Assembly: GCF_964204865.1 (NCBI RefSeq)
Contig: NC_135262.1
Location: forward strand, 3,286,001 to 3,350,000
Direction of reading: 5' to 3'
Source: Styela clava
Taxonomy: Eukaryota; Chordata; Ascidiacea; Stolidobranchia; Styelidae
DNA: 64,000 bases
The translations under genes and the position numbers were made by a program. Shown here piece after piece: positions 1-8,089 of the stretch. The notes under the pieces are model-generated. The model saw only the letters and a list, made by a program, of their open reading frames with translations, was not told the origin of the DNA and made no database searches. Position 1 is the stretch's first letter. Every line of letters begins with the position of its first letter.

Positions 1-95
1 GGCGCCGACTGCAACTATGCATGGAACAAGATTATGTATAGATTTCATTAACTAATTGTAAGGTTTGTTGTTTCATTTATTCGATAGTTAAACAT

Positions 96-102
96 AAAAA
101 AA
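96..102 (-). terminator. Pol III T-run terminator
   Basis: Seven T on the minus strand, 11 nt beyond the 3' end of the tRNA at 114-185. Most UGU and C33-CGU units have a comparable run of T4 or more in the same place. Confidence 0.8.
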
Positions 103-124
103 TGGGAACCAAAGCCACCAGTGA

Positions 125-134
125 GGATCGAACT
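125..134 (-). promoter_or_regulatory. Pol III box B of tRNA-Thr(UGU)
   Basis: AGTTCGATCC matches the core of box B (GGTTCGANTCC) bound by TFIIIC. Given as the reference example for the array. Confidence 0.85.
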
Positions 135-167
135 CACGACCCCTGGTTTACAAGACCAGTGCTCTAA

Positions 168-178
168 CCACTGAGCTA
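168..178 (-). promoter_or_regulatory. Pol III box A of tRNA-Thr(UGU)
   Basis: TAGCTCAGTGG fits the internal box A consensus TRGCNNAGYNGG. Given as the reference example; the same box recurs in every consensus UGU and CGU unit and is lost in the units with a decayed D arm. Confidence 0.85.
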
Positions 179-199
179 TGGCGGCGACTGAAAACGCTA

Positions 200-226
200 A
201 TGAAACAAGACAATGTTTGGATTTGA
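200..226 (-). promoter_or_regulatory. Conserved 5' flank block of the tRNA units
   Basis: On the minus strand this reads AATCCAAACATTGTCTTG, about 21-42 bp upstream of the tRNA. Related blocks (AAATCTATACATTATCTTG and similar) precede nearly every unit type, even where the rest of the spacer differs. It may be a TATA-like upstream Pol III element or only shared descent. Confidence 0.4.
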
Positions 227-386
227 TTAATTAATTCCACTCGTTCGGATTTGATTGGCGCCGACTATGGTGCCGACTGAAACTATTCATGGAACAAGAT
301 AATGTATAGATTTCAGTAACTAATTGTCAGGTGTGTTGTTTCATTTTCTCGATAGATAAGACATAAAAAAAAAACAAAGAACCAAA

Positions 387-458
387 GCCACCAGTGAGGA
401 TCGAACTCACGACCCCTGGTATACAGGACCAGTGCCCTAACCACTGAGCTATTGCGGC
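387..458 (-). tRNA. tRNA-Thr (UGU)-like, C33 variant
   Basis: Body as 114-185, but the anticodon loop is CCTGTAT (C33, U38) and acceptor position 6 is A opposite G67. A long A-rich stretch downstream gives a T-run. Function is doubtful. Confidence 0.5.
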
Positions 459-639
459 GACTAAAATCGCGAATGAAACAATACAATGTGTGGATTTGAT
501 TAACTAATTTCACTCGTTCGGATCCGATTGGCGCCAACTAGAACTATGCAAGGAGCAAGACAATGTATAGATTTCATTAACTATGAATGTCATTTTTTTA
601 ATTTCTTGATATATAGACAACACAAAGGGAGCATCCAAA

Positions 640-711
640 GCCTCCAGTGAGTATCGACCTCTCGACACTTGGTTTACAAGACCAGCGCCCTAACAGCTGA
701 GCTATGGCTGC
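640..711 (-). pseudogene. Divergent tRNA-Thr(UGU)-like unit, GCAGCC type
   Basis: First of a family that sits 156 bp from a consensus CGU gene. It keeps anticodon UGU, but the acceptor is GCAGCCA/TGGAGGC, giving two adjacent purine mismatches (A3-G70, G4-A69). C27-A43 fails to pair and the T loop reads GTCGATC, damaging box B. The T stem of this copy is further broken. No T4 run lies near its 3' end, unlike the neighbouring genes. Confidence 0.65.
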
Positions 712-770
712 GACTGAAAACGCGGGTGGAACATGACAATGTGTGGATTTGATTGATTTGTTGATAAAGC

Positions 771-774
771 AAAA
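771..774 (-). terminator. Pol III T4 terminator of the CGU gene
   Basis: TTTT in the context CTGCTTTTGC, 22 nt downstream of the CGU gene at 796-867. The same motif follows nearly all CGU units. Confidence 0.6.
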
Positions 775-795
775 GCAGTCAAAGACAACAATACA

Positions 796-867
796 GCCAC
801 CAGCGAGATTCGAACTCGCGACCCCTGCTTTACGAGAGCAGTGCTCTAACCACTGAGCTATGGCGGC
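796..867 (-). tRNA. tRNA-Thr (anticodon CGU), consensus copy
   Basis: Reads ACG threonine codons. Acceptor, D arm and box A equal those of the UGU gene. The anticodon arm is CTGCT-CTCGTAA-AGCAG (CGU, U33 present) and the T arm GCGAG-TTCGAAT-CTCGC, all paired. N73 is U, with no CCA and no intron. A T4 run lies 22 nt downstream at 771-774. Thirteen copies have exactly this body: 796, 1662, 2529, 4197, 5847, 8655, 10309, 13277, 20728, 22174, 30271, 39189 and 50167. The difference from UGU copies is concentrated in matched stem changes, so the two are old isoacceptors rather than recent mutants of each other. Confidence 0.94.
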
Positions 868-967
868 GTCGAAAATCAATTGGAACGAAACAATTTATAG
901 ATTTCAATAACTAATTGCCATTTTCTTATTTTCTTGATAGATAGACATCACGGATCGAGCATGCAAA

Positions 968-1223
968 TCCAACAGTGAGGATCGAACTCACGACCCCTGG
1001 TTTACAAGACCAGTGCTCTAATTACGGATGTATGGTGATTACTGAAAAAACCGTTGGAAAAGGACTATGAATAGATTTGATTAACTACTTTCACTCGTTC
1101 GGATTCGATTGATTGGTTGATAGAGCAAAAGCAGTTAAAGTCAACAATTAAGCCACCAGTGTGGATCGAACTCGCGACCCCTGCTTTACGAGAGCAGTGC
1201 ACTAACCAACGAACTATGGCGTT
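968..1223 (-). pseudogene. Two tRNA-Thr pseudogenes (968-1039, 1152-1223)
   Basis: 968-1039 keeps the UGU anticodon arm and T arm, but its 5' third (acceptor and D arm) has decayed so that box A is gone. 1152-1223 is a CGU unit with acceptor AACGCCA (positions 1 and 2 unpaired), box A TAGTTCGTTGG and a mismatched T stem. Confidence 0.8.
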
Positions 1224-1331
1224 GACTGAAACTATGCATGGAACAAGATAATGTGTAGATTTCATTAACTAATTGTAAGGTTTGTTGTTTCATTTACTCG
1301 ATAGATGGACATCAAAAAACTAGGACCCAAA

Positions 1332-1403
1332 GCCACCAGTGAGGATCGAACTCACGACCCCTGGTTTACAAGACCAGTGCTCTAACCACTGAGCTATGGC
1401 GGC
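1332..1403 (-). tRNA. tRNA-Thr (UGU)
   Basis: Identical to the consensus body at 114-185, with a T6 run downstream. Confidence 0.95.
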
Positions 1404-1505
1404 GACTGAACACGCGAACGAAACAAGACAATATAGATTTCATTAACTATGAATGTCATTTTTTTTATTTCTTTATAGATAGACAATACAAAGGGAGCAT
1501 CCAAA

Positions 1506-1577
1506 GCCTCCAGTGAGGATCGAACTCACGACCTTGGGTTTACAAAACCAGCGCCCTAACAGCTGAGCTATGGCTGC
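1506..1577 (-). pseudogene. Divergent tRNA-Thr(UGU)-like unit, GCAGCC type
   Basis: Acceptor mismatches A3-G70 and G4-A69. Loop TTTGTAA with 3' strand ACCCA leaves two unpaired positions at the base of the anticodon stem. The T arm is intact. Lies 156 bp from the CGU gene at 1662. Confidence 0.65.
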
Positions 1578-1661
1578 GACTGAAAACGCGGGTGGAACAT
1601 GACAATGTATGGATTTGATTGATTGGTTGATAAAGCAAAAGCAGGCAAATACAACAATACA

Positions 1662-1733
1662 GCCACCAGCGAGATTCGAACTCGCGACCCCTGCTTTACG
1701 AGAGCAGTGCTCTAACCACTGAGCTATGGCGGC
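1662..1733 (-). tRNA. tRNA-Thr (CGU)
   Basis: Identical to the consensus CGU body at 796-867, with a T4 run downstream. Confidence 0.94.
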
Positions 1734-1834
1734 GTCGAAAATGCAAATGGAACGAAACAATTTATAGATTTCAATGACTAATTGCCATTTTCTTATTTTC
1801 TTGATAGATAGACATCACGGAACAAGCATGCAAA

Positions 1835-2090
1835 GCCACCAGTGAGGATCGAACTCACGACCCCTGGTTTACAAGACCAGTGCTCTAACTACGGATGTAT
1901 GGTGATTACTGAAAAAACCGTTGGGAAAGGACTATGAATAGATTTGATTAACTACTTTCACTCGTTCGGATTCGATTGATTGGTTGATAGAGCAAAAGCA
2001 GTTAAAGTCAACAATTAAGCCACCAGTGTGGATCGAACTCGCGACCCCTGCTTTACGAGAGCAGTGCACTAACCAACGAACTATGGCGTT
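1835..2090 (-). pseudogene. Two tRNA-Thr pseudogenes (1835-1906, 2019-2090)
   Basis: A second copy of the pair at 968-1223: a UGU unit with decayed acceptor and D arm, then a CGU unit with acceptor AACGCCA. Confidence 0.8.
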
Positions 2091-2198
2091 GACTGAAACT
2101 ATGCATGGAACAAGATAATGTGTAGATTTCATTAACTAATTGTAAGGTTTGTTGTTTCATTTACTCGATAGATGGACATCAAAAAACTAGGACCCAAA

Positions 2199-2270
2199 GC
2201 CACCAGTGAGGATCGAACTCACGACCCATGGTTTACAAGACCAGTGCTCTAACCACTGAGCTATGGCGGC
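2199..2270 (-). tRNA. tRNA-Thr (UGU), one stem mismatch
   Basis: Differs from the consensus only at position 43 (G to U), which opens the C27-G43 pair. A T6 run lies downstream. Confidence 0.75.
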
Positions 2271-2372
2271 GACTGAACACGCGAAGGAAACAAGACAATA
2301 TAGATTTCATTAACTATGAATGTCATTTTTTTTATTTCTTTATAGATAGACAATACAAAGGGAGCATCCAAA

Positions 2373-2444
2373 GCCTCCAGTGAGGATCGATCTCACGACC
2401 TTGGGTTTACAAAACCAGCGCCCTAACAGCTGAGCTATGGCTGC
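2373..2444 (-). pseudogene. Divergent tRNA-Thr(UGU)-like unit, GCAGCC type
   Basis: Same subfamily as 1506-1577, here with a further T-arm change. Lies 156 bp from the CGU gene at 2529. Confidence 0.65.
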
Positions 2445-2528
2445 GACTGAAAACGCGGGTGGAACATGACAATGTATGGATTTGATTGATTGGTTGATAA
2501 AGCAAAAGCAGGCAAATACAACAATACA

Positions 2529-2600
2529 GCCACCAGCGAGATTCGAACTCGCGACCCCTGCTTTACGAGAGCAGTGCTCTAACCACTGAGCTATGGCGGC
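2529..2600 (-). tRNA. tRNA-Thr (CGU)
   Basis: Identical to the consensus CGU body. Confidence 0.94.
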
Positions 2601-2701
2601 GTCGAAAATGCAAATGGAACGAAACAATTTATAGATTTCAATGACTAATTGCCATTTTCTTATTTTCTTGATAGATAGACATCACGGAACAAGCATGCAA
2701 A

Positions 2702-3321
2702 GCCACCAGTGAGGATCGAACTCACGACCCCTGGTTTACAAGACCAGTGCTCTAATTACAGATGTATGGCGGCTACTGAAAAGACCGTTGAAACAGGACA
2801 ATGTATAGATTTGAATAACTACTTTCACTCGTTCGGATTTGACGGATTGTTAGATATACCATAAGAAGCCGTCCAGAAAAGCAATAAAGCCACCTGCTCG
2901 GTAACAATTCGCAACTCCTGCTTTACGAGAGCATTGCACTAACCATTGAACTATGGCGTCGAATGAAACTATACATGAAAGAGGCTAAGGTATAGATTTT
3001 GTTAAATAGTTGTTATTTTTTAATTTTCTTGAAAGATAGACATAAACAAAGGGATATCCAAAGCCACTAGTAATGATCGAACTCACGACCCCTGGTTTAC
3101 AAGACCAGTGCTCTAATTGCGGATGTATATCGGCTACTGAAAAGACCGTTGGAAAAGGACAATGTATGGATTTGATTAACTACTTTCACTCGTTCGGATT
3201 TGACGGATTGTTAGATATACCATAAGAAGCCGTCCAGAACAGCAATAAAGCCACCTGCTCGGTTACAATTCGCGACTCCTGCTTTACGAGAGCACTGCAC
3301 TAACCATTGAAATATGGCGTC
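2702..3321 (-). pseudogene. Run of four decayed tRNA-Thr units
   Basis: 2702-2773 and 3063-3134 are UGU units with lost box A (D arm replaced by ACATCTGTAAT-like sequence). 2889-2960 and 3250-3321 are CGU units with ruined T arms (no TTCGA core) and acceptor GACGCCA. The period alternates between 174 and 187 bp. Confidence 0.8.
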
Positions 3322-3424
3322 GATTGAAACTATGCATGGAACAAGATAATATGTAGATTTCGTTAAATAGTTGTTCTTTTTTGATTTTCTCGAAAGATAG
3401 ACATAAACAAAAGTGACATCCAAT

Positions 3425-3496
3425 GCCACCAGTGAGAATCGAACTCACGACCCCTGGTTTACAAGACCAGTGCTCTAACCACTGAGCTATGGCGGC
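3425..3496 (-). tRNA. tRNA-Thr (UGU)
   Basis: One T-loop change from the consensus (TTCGATT), compatible with box B. All stems pair. T4 downstream. Confidence 0.85.
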
Positions 3497-3605
3497 GACT
3501 GAAAAGACTGAAACAAGACAATGTGTGAATTTGATTAACTACTTTCACTCGTTCGGATTTGATTGATTGGTTGATAGAGCAAAAGCAGTTGAAGACAGCA
3601 ATTAA

Positions 3606-3677
3606 GCCACCAGTGAGGATCGAACTCGCGACCCCTGCTTTATGAGAGCAGTGCACTTAGCAATGAACTATGGCGTT
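3606..3677 (-). pseudogene. tRNA-Thr-derived unit with CAU anticodon
   Basis: The CGU anticodon has become CAU (loop CTCATAA), and the 5' end is AACGCCA with a damaged box A. CAU would read AUG, but the broken acceptor argues against a working tRNA. Confidence 0.75.
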
Positions 3678-3788
3678 GACTGAAACTATGCATGGAACAA
3701 GGTAATGTGTAGATTTCATTAACTAATTGTAAGGTTTGTTGTTTCATTTACTCGATAGATAAGACATAAAAAAAAACAAAGAACCAAA

Positions 3789-3860
3789 GCCACCAGTGAG
3801 GATCGAATTCACGACCCCTGGTTTACGGAACCAGTGCCCTAACCACTGAGCTATGGCGGC
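3789..3860 (-). tRNA. tRNA-Thr (CGU), C33 family
   Basis: UGU-type anticodon stem (CTGGT/ACCAG) carrying CGU, with loop TCCGTAA. The near-universal U33 is C, which should weaken the U-turn. The remaining stems are close to consensus and a long T-run follows. The T stem has one mismatch. Confidence 0.55.
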
Positions 3861-4040
3861 GACTAAAATCGCGAATGAAACACGACAATGTGTGGATTTG
3901 ATTAACTAATTTCACTCGTTCGGATCCGATTGGCGCCAACTGAAACTATGCATGGAACAAGACAATGTATAGATTTCATTAACTATGAATGTCATTTTTT
4001 TATTTCTTTATAGATAGACAATTCAAAGGGAACATCCAAA

Positions 4041-4112
4041 GCCTCCAGTGAGGATCGAACTCACGACCTTGGGTTTACAAAACCAGCGCCCTAACAGCTG
4101 AGCTATGGCTGC
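4041..4112 (-). pseudogene. Divergent tRNA-Thr(UGU)-like unit, GCAGCC type
   Basis: Same subfamily as 1506-1577. 156 bp from the CGU gene at 4197. Confidence 0.65.
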
Positions 4113-4196
4113 GACTGAAAACGCGGGTGGAACATGACAATGTGTGGATTTGATTGATTGGTTGATAAAGCAAAAGCAGGCAAAGACAACAATACA

Positions 4197-4268
4197 GCCA
4201 CCAGCGAGATTCGAACTCGCGACCCCTGCTTTACGAGAGCAGTGCTCTAACCACTGAGCTATGGCGGC
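4197..4268 (-). tRNA. tRNA-Thr (CGU)
   Basis: Identical to the consensus CGU body. Confidence 0.94.
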
Positions 4269-4369
4269 GTTGAGAATGCAAATGGAACGAAACAATTTAT
4301 AGATTTCAATGACTAATTGCCATTTTCTTATTTTCTTGATAGATAGACATCACGAAACGAGCATGCAAA

Positions 4370-4808
4370 GCCACCAGTGAGGATCGAACTCGCGACTCCT
4401 ATTTAATGAGAGCAGTGCATTAACCAATGAACTATGGCGTTGACTTAAACTATGCATGGAACAAGATTATGTGTAGATTTCATTAACAAATTGTAAGGTT
4501 TGATGTTTCATTTACTTGCTAGATGGACATCAAAAAACTAGGAACCAAAGCCACCAGTGAGGATCGAACTCACGAGCCCAGGTTTACAAGACCAGTGCTC
4601 TAACCAGTGAGCTGTGGCGGCGACTGAAAACGCTAATGAAACAAGACAATGTGTAGATTTGATTATCTACTTTTACTTGTTCGGATTTGATTTATTGGTG
4701 GATATACCAAGAGAAGCCGTCCAAAACAGCAATGAAGTCACCAGCGAGGTTCCAACTCGGGACTCCTGCTTCACGACAGCAGTGCACACACCAATGAACT
4801 ATGGCGTC
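4370..4808 (-). pseudogene. Three decayed units (4370-4441, 4550-4621, 4737-4808)
   Basis: 4370-4441 has loop CTCATTA (CAU) and acceptor AACGCCA. 4550-4621 keeps UGU, but its variable-loop side reads CCTGGGCTC and the acceptor and D arm have mismatches. 4737-4808 is a CGU derivative with a destroyed T loop (TTGGAAC). Confidence 0.75.
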
Positions 4809-4910
4809 GACTGAAACTATCCGTGGAAGAAGATAATGTATAGATTTCGTTAAATAATTGTCATTTTTTTATTTCTTGAAAGACAGACATAAACAAAAGG
4901 GACATCCAAA

Positions 4911-4982
4911 GCCACCAGTGAGGATCGAACTCACGACCCCTGGTTTGCAAGACCAGTGCTCTAACCACTGAGCTATGGCGGC
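4911..4982 (-). tRNA. Thr-bodied tRNA with UGC anticodon
   Basis: Identical to the consensus tRNA-Thr(UGU) except for U36 to C, so the loop is CTTGCAA and the anticodon UGC, which reads alanine GCA codons. All stems pair, and both box A and box B are intact. A T4 run follows. It lacks the G3-U70 pair that alanyl-tRNA synthetase needs (it has C3-G70), and threonyl-tRNA synthetase normally uses G35 and U36, so its charging is unclear. Eight such units occur in the window: 4911, 16899, 18958, 20059, 27527, 35634, 40034 and 41983. Confidence 0.8.
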
Positions 4983-5167
4983 GACTCAACACGCGAAGGA
5001 AACAAGATAATGTGTAGATTTGATTAACTAATTTCACTCGTTCGGATTTGATTGGCGCCGACTGAAACTATGCATGGAACAAGATAATGTATAGATTTCA
5101 TTAACTAATTGTAAGGTTTGTTGTCTCATTTAAACGATAGATGAACATAAAAAAACTAGGAACGAAA

Positions 5168-5239
5168 GCCACCAGTGAGGATCGAACTCACGACCCCTGG
5201 TTTACAAGACCAGTGCTCTAACCACTGAGCTATGGCGGC
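5168..5239 (-). tRNA. tRNA-Thr (UGU)
   Basis: Identical to the consensus at 114-185, with a T6 run downstream. Confidence 0.95.
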
Positions 5240-5437
5240 GACCGAAAACGCTAATGAAACAAGACAATGTTTGGATTTGATTAACTAATTCCATTCGTTT
5301 GGATTTGATTGGCGCCGACTATGGCGCCGACTGAAACTATTCATGGAACAAGATAATGTATAGATTTCTGTAACTAATTGTCAGGTGTGTTGTTTCATTT
5401 TCTCGACAGATAAGACATAAAAAAACAAAGAACCAAA

Positions 5438-5509
5438 GCCACCAGTGAGGATCGAACTCACGACCCCTGGTTTACGGGACCAGTGCCCTTACCACTGAGC
5501 TATGGCGGC
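5438..5509 (-). tRNA. tRNA-Thr (CGU), C33 family, reference copy
   Basis: Equals the UGU consensus except that positions 33-34 are CC instead of UU (loop CCCGTAA, anticodon CGU), plus small D-loop changes. Stems, box A and box B are intact, and a T-run follows. About 23 units share this change, which points to one founding mutation spread by duplication. Because U33 is nearly invariant in elongator tRNAs, decoding by these units is doubtful. Confidence 0.6.
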
Positions 5510-5690
5510 GACTAAAATCGCGAATGAAACAATACAATGTGTCGATTTGATTAACTAATTTCACTCGTGCGGATCCGATTGGCGCCAACTGAAACTATGC
5601 ATGGAGCAAGACAATGTATAGATTTCATTAACTATGAATGTCATTTTTTTAATTTCTTGATAGATAGACAACACAAAGGGAGCATCCAAA

Positions 5691-5762
5691 GCCTCCAGTG
5701 AGGATCGACCTCACGACACTTGGTTTACAAGACCAGCGCCCTAACAGCTGAGCTATGGCTGT
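5691..5762 (-). pseudogene. Divergent tRNA-Thr(UGU)-like unit, GCAGCC type
   Basis: Same subfamily as 640-711, with T loop GTCGATC. Position 1 is also changed (ACAGCC), so the acceptor is further weakened. 156 bp from 5847. Confidence 0.65.
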
Positions 5763-5846
5763 GACTGAAAACGCGGGTGGAACGTGACAATGTGTGGATT
5801 TGATTGATTGGTTGATAAAGCAAAAGCAGTCAAAGACAACAATACA

Positions 5847-5918
5847 GCCACCAGCGAGATTCGAACTCGCGACCCCTGCTTTACGAGAGCAGTGCTCTAA
5901 CCACTGAGCTATGGCGGC
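5847..5918 (-). tRNA. tRNA-Thr (CGU)
   Basis: Identical to the consensus CGU body. Confidence 0.94.
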
Positions 5919-6019
5919 GTCGAAAATGCAGATGGAACGAAACAATTTATATATTTCAATAACTAATTGCCATTTTCTTATTTTCTTGATAGATAGACAT
6001 CACGGATCGAGCATGCAAA

Positions 6020-6091
6020 GCCAACAGTGAGGATCGAACTCACGACCCCTGGTTTACAAGACCAGTGCTCTAACCACTGAGCTATGGCGGC
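6020..6091 (-). tRNA. tRNA-Thr (UGU), one acceptor mismatch
   Basis: Consensus except G68 to U, opposite C5. The 5' half is intact although the 3' flank matches that of the D-arm pseudogenes, so this unit looks recombinant. Confidence 0.7.
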
Positions 6092-6275
6092 GACTGAACA
6101 CGCGAAGGAAACAAGACATTGTGTGGATTTGATTAACTAATTTAACTCGTTCGGATTTGATTGGCGCCGACTGCAACTATGCATGGAACAAGATAATGTA
6201 TAGATTTCATTAACTAATTGTAAAGTTTGTTGTTTCATTTTCTCGATAGTTAAACATAAAAAAATTGGAACCAAA

Positions 6276-6347
6276 GCCACCAGTGAGGATCGAACTCACG
6301 ACCCCTGGTTTACAAGACCAGTGCTCTAACCATTGAGCTATGGCGGC
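6276..6347 (-). tRNA. tRNA-Thr (UGU)
   Basis: One D-loop change (box A TAGCTCAATGG). Otherwise consensus, with a T7 run downstream. Confidence 0.75.
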
Positions 6348-6532
6348 GACTCAACACGCGAAGGAAACAAGACAATGTGTAGATTTGATTAACTAATTTC
6401 ACTCGTTCGGATTTGATTGGCGGCGACTGAAACTACGCATGGAACAAGATAATGTATAGATTTCATTAACTAATTGTAAGGTTTGTTGTTTCATTTAAAC
6501 GATAGATGGACATCAAAAAACTAGGAACCCAA

Positions 6533-6604
6533 GCCACCAGTGAGGATCGAACTCACGACCCCTGGTTTACAAGACCAGTGCTCTAACCACTGAGCTATGG
6601 CGGC
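6533..6604 (-). tRNA. tRNA-Thr (UGU)
   Basis: Identical to the consensus at 114-185. Confidence 0.95.
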
Positions 6605-6743
6605 GACTGAAAACGCTAATGAAACAAGACAATGTTTGGATTTGATTAACTAATTCCACTCGTTCGGATTTGATTGGCGCCGACTGAAACTATTCATGGA
6701 ACAAGATAATGTATAGATTTCAGTAACTAATTGTCAGGTGTGT

Positions 6744-6772
6744 CAGCGCCCTAACAGCTGAGCTATGGCTGC
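6744..6772 (-). pseudogene. 5' half of a GCAGCC-type unit
   Basis: Only the acceptor 5' strand and D arm remain. The copy stops in the anticodon stem and joins the spacer of a C33-type unit, so a C33 unit and the 3' half of this one were deleted together. Confidence 0.8.
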
Positions 6773-6856
6773 GACTGAAAACGCGGGTGGAACGTGACAA
6801 TGTGTGGATTTGATTGATTGGTTGATAAAGCAAAAGCAGTCAAAGACAACAATACA

Positions 6857-6928
6857 GCCACCAGCGAAATTCGAACTCGCGACCCCTGCTTTACGAGAGC
6901 AGTGCTCTAACCACTGAGCTATGGCGGC
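6857..6928 (-). tRNA. tRNA-Thr (CGU)
   Basis: One T-stem substitution from consensus, leaving one mismatch. Confidence 0.78.
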
Positions 6929-7029
6929 GTCAAAAATGCAGATGGAACGAAACAATTTATAGATTTCAATAACTAATTGCCATTTTCTTATTTTCTTGAT
7001 AGATAGACATCACGGATCGAGCATGCAAA

Positions 7030-7285
7030 TCTAACAGTGAGGATCGAACTCACGACCCCTGGTTTACAAGACCAGTGCTCTAATTACGGATATATGGTGA
7101 TTACTGAAAAGACCGTTGGAAAAGGACTATGAATAGATTTGATTAACTACTTTCACTCGTTCGGATTCGATTGATTGGTTGATAGAGCAAAAGCAGTTAA
7201 AGACAACAATTAAGCCACCAGTGTGGATCGAACTCGCGACCCCTGCTTTACGAGAGCAGTGCACTAACCAACGAACTATGGCGTT
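7030..7285 (-). pseudogene. Two tRNA-Thr pseudogenes (7030-7101, 7214-7285)
   Basis: Same pair type as 968-1223: a UGU unit without box A, and a CGU unit with acceptor AACGCCA. Confidence 0.8.
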
Positions 7286-7393
7286 GACTGAAACTATGCA
7301 TGGAACAAGATAATGTGTAGATTTCATTAACTAATTGTAAGGTTTGTTGTTTCATTTACTCGATAGATGGACATCAAAAAACTAGGAACCAAA

Positions 7394-7465
7394 GCCACCA
7401 GTGAGGATCGAACTCACGACCCCTGGTTTACAAGACCAGTGCTCTAACCACTGAGCTATGGCGGC
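7394..7465 (-). tRNA. tRNA-Thr (UGU)
   Basis: Identical to the consensus. Confidence 0.95.
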
Positions 7466-7649
7466 GACTGAACACGCGAAGGAAACAAGACATTGTGTGG
7501 ATTTGATTAACTAATTTAACTCGTTCGGATTTGATTGGCGCCGACAGCAACTATGCATGGAACAAGATAATGTATAGATTTCATTAAATAATTGTAAGGT
7601 TTGTTGTTTCATTTACTCGATAGTTAAACATAAAAATATTGGAACCAAA

Positions 7650-7721
7650 GCCACCAGTGAGGATCGAACTCACGACCCCTGGTTTACAAGACCAGTGCTC
7701 TAACCACTGAGCTATGGCGGC
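7650..7721 (-). tRNA. tRNA-Thr (UGU)
   Basis: Identical to the consensus body. The downstream T-run is T5. Confidence 0.95.
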
Positions 7722-7905
7722 GACTGAACACGCAAAGGAAACAAGACATTGTGTGGATTTGATTAACTAATTTAACTCGTTCGGATTTGATTGGCGCCGA
7801 CTGCAACTATGCATGGAACAAGATAATTTATAGATTTCATTAAATAATTGTAAGGTTTGTTGTTTCATTTACTCGATAGTTGAACATAAAAAAATTGGAA
7901 CCAAA

Positions 7906-7977
7906 GCCACCAGTGAGGATCGAACTCACGACCCCTGGTTTACAAGACCAGTGCTCTGACCACTGAGCTATGGCGGC
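7906..7977 (-). tRNA. tRNA-Thr (UGU)
   Basis: One D-loop substitution (GGTCAGAGC). Stems intact, T7 downstream. Confidence 0.87.
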
Positions 7978-8089
7978 GACTGAAAACGCTAATTAAACAA
8001 GACAATGTTTGGATTTGATTAACTACTTTCACTCGTTCGGATTCGATTGATTGGTTGATAGAGCAAAAGCAGTTAAAGACAACAATTAG

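Larger units (their letters stand above)
114..185 (-). tRNA. tRNA-Thr (anticodon UGU), consensus copy
   Basis: Reads threonine codons, chiefly ACA, in cytosolic translation. The 72-nt body folds perfectly: acceptor GCCGCCA/TGGTGGC with one G4-U69 wobble, D arm with box A TAGCTCAGTGG, anticodon stem CTGGT/ACCAG with loop CTTGTAA (UGU at 34-36, U33 present), T stem GTGAG/CTCAC with loop TTCGATC. G1-C72 and C2-G71 are known threonine identity pairs. N73 is U, no CCA is encoded and there is no intron, as for animal tRNA-Thr. A T7 run lies 11 nt past the 3' end. Sixteen copies in the window have exactly this body: 114, 1332, 5168, 6533, 7394, 7650, 18373, 19474, 19731, 20316, 42752, 43529, 43786, 46236, 50704 and 55453. 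Which of them are transcribed is unknown. Confidence 0.95.
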
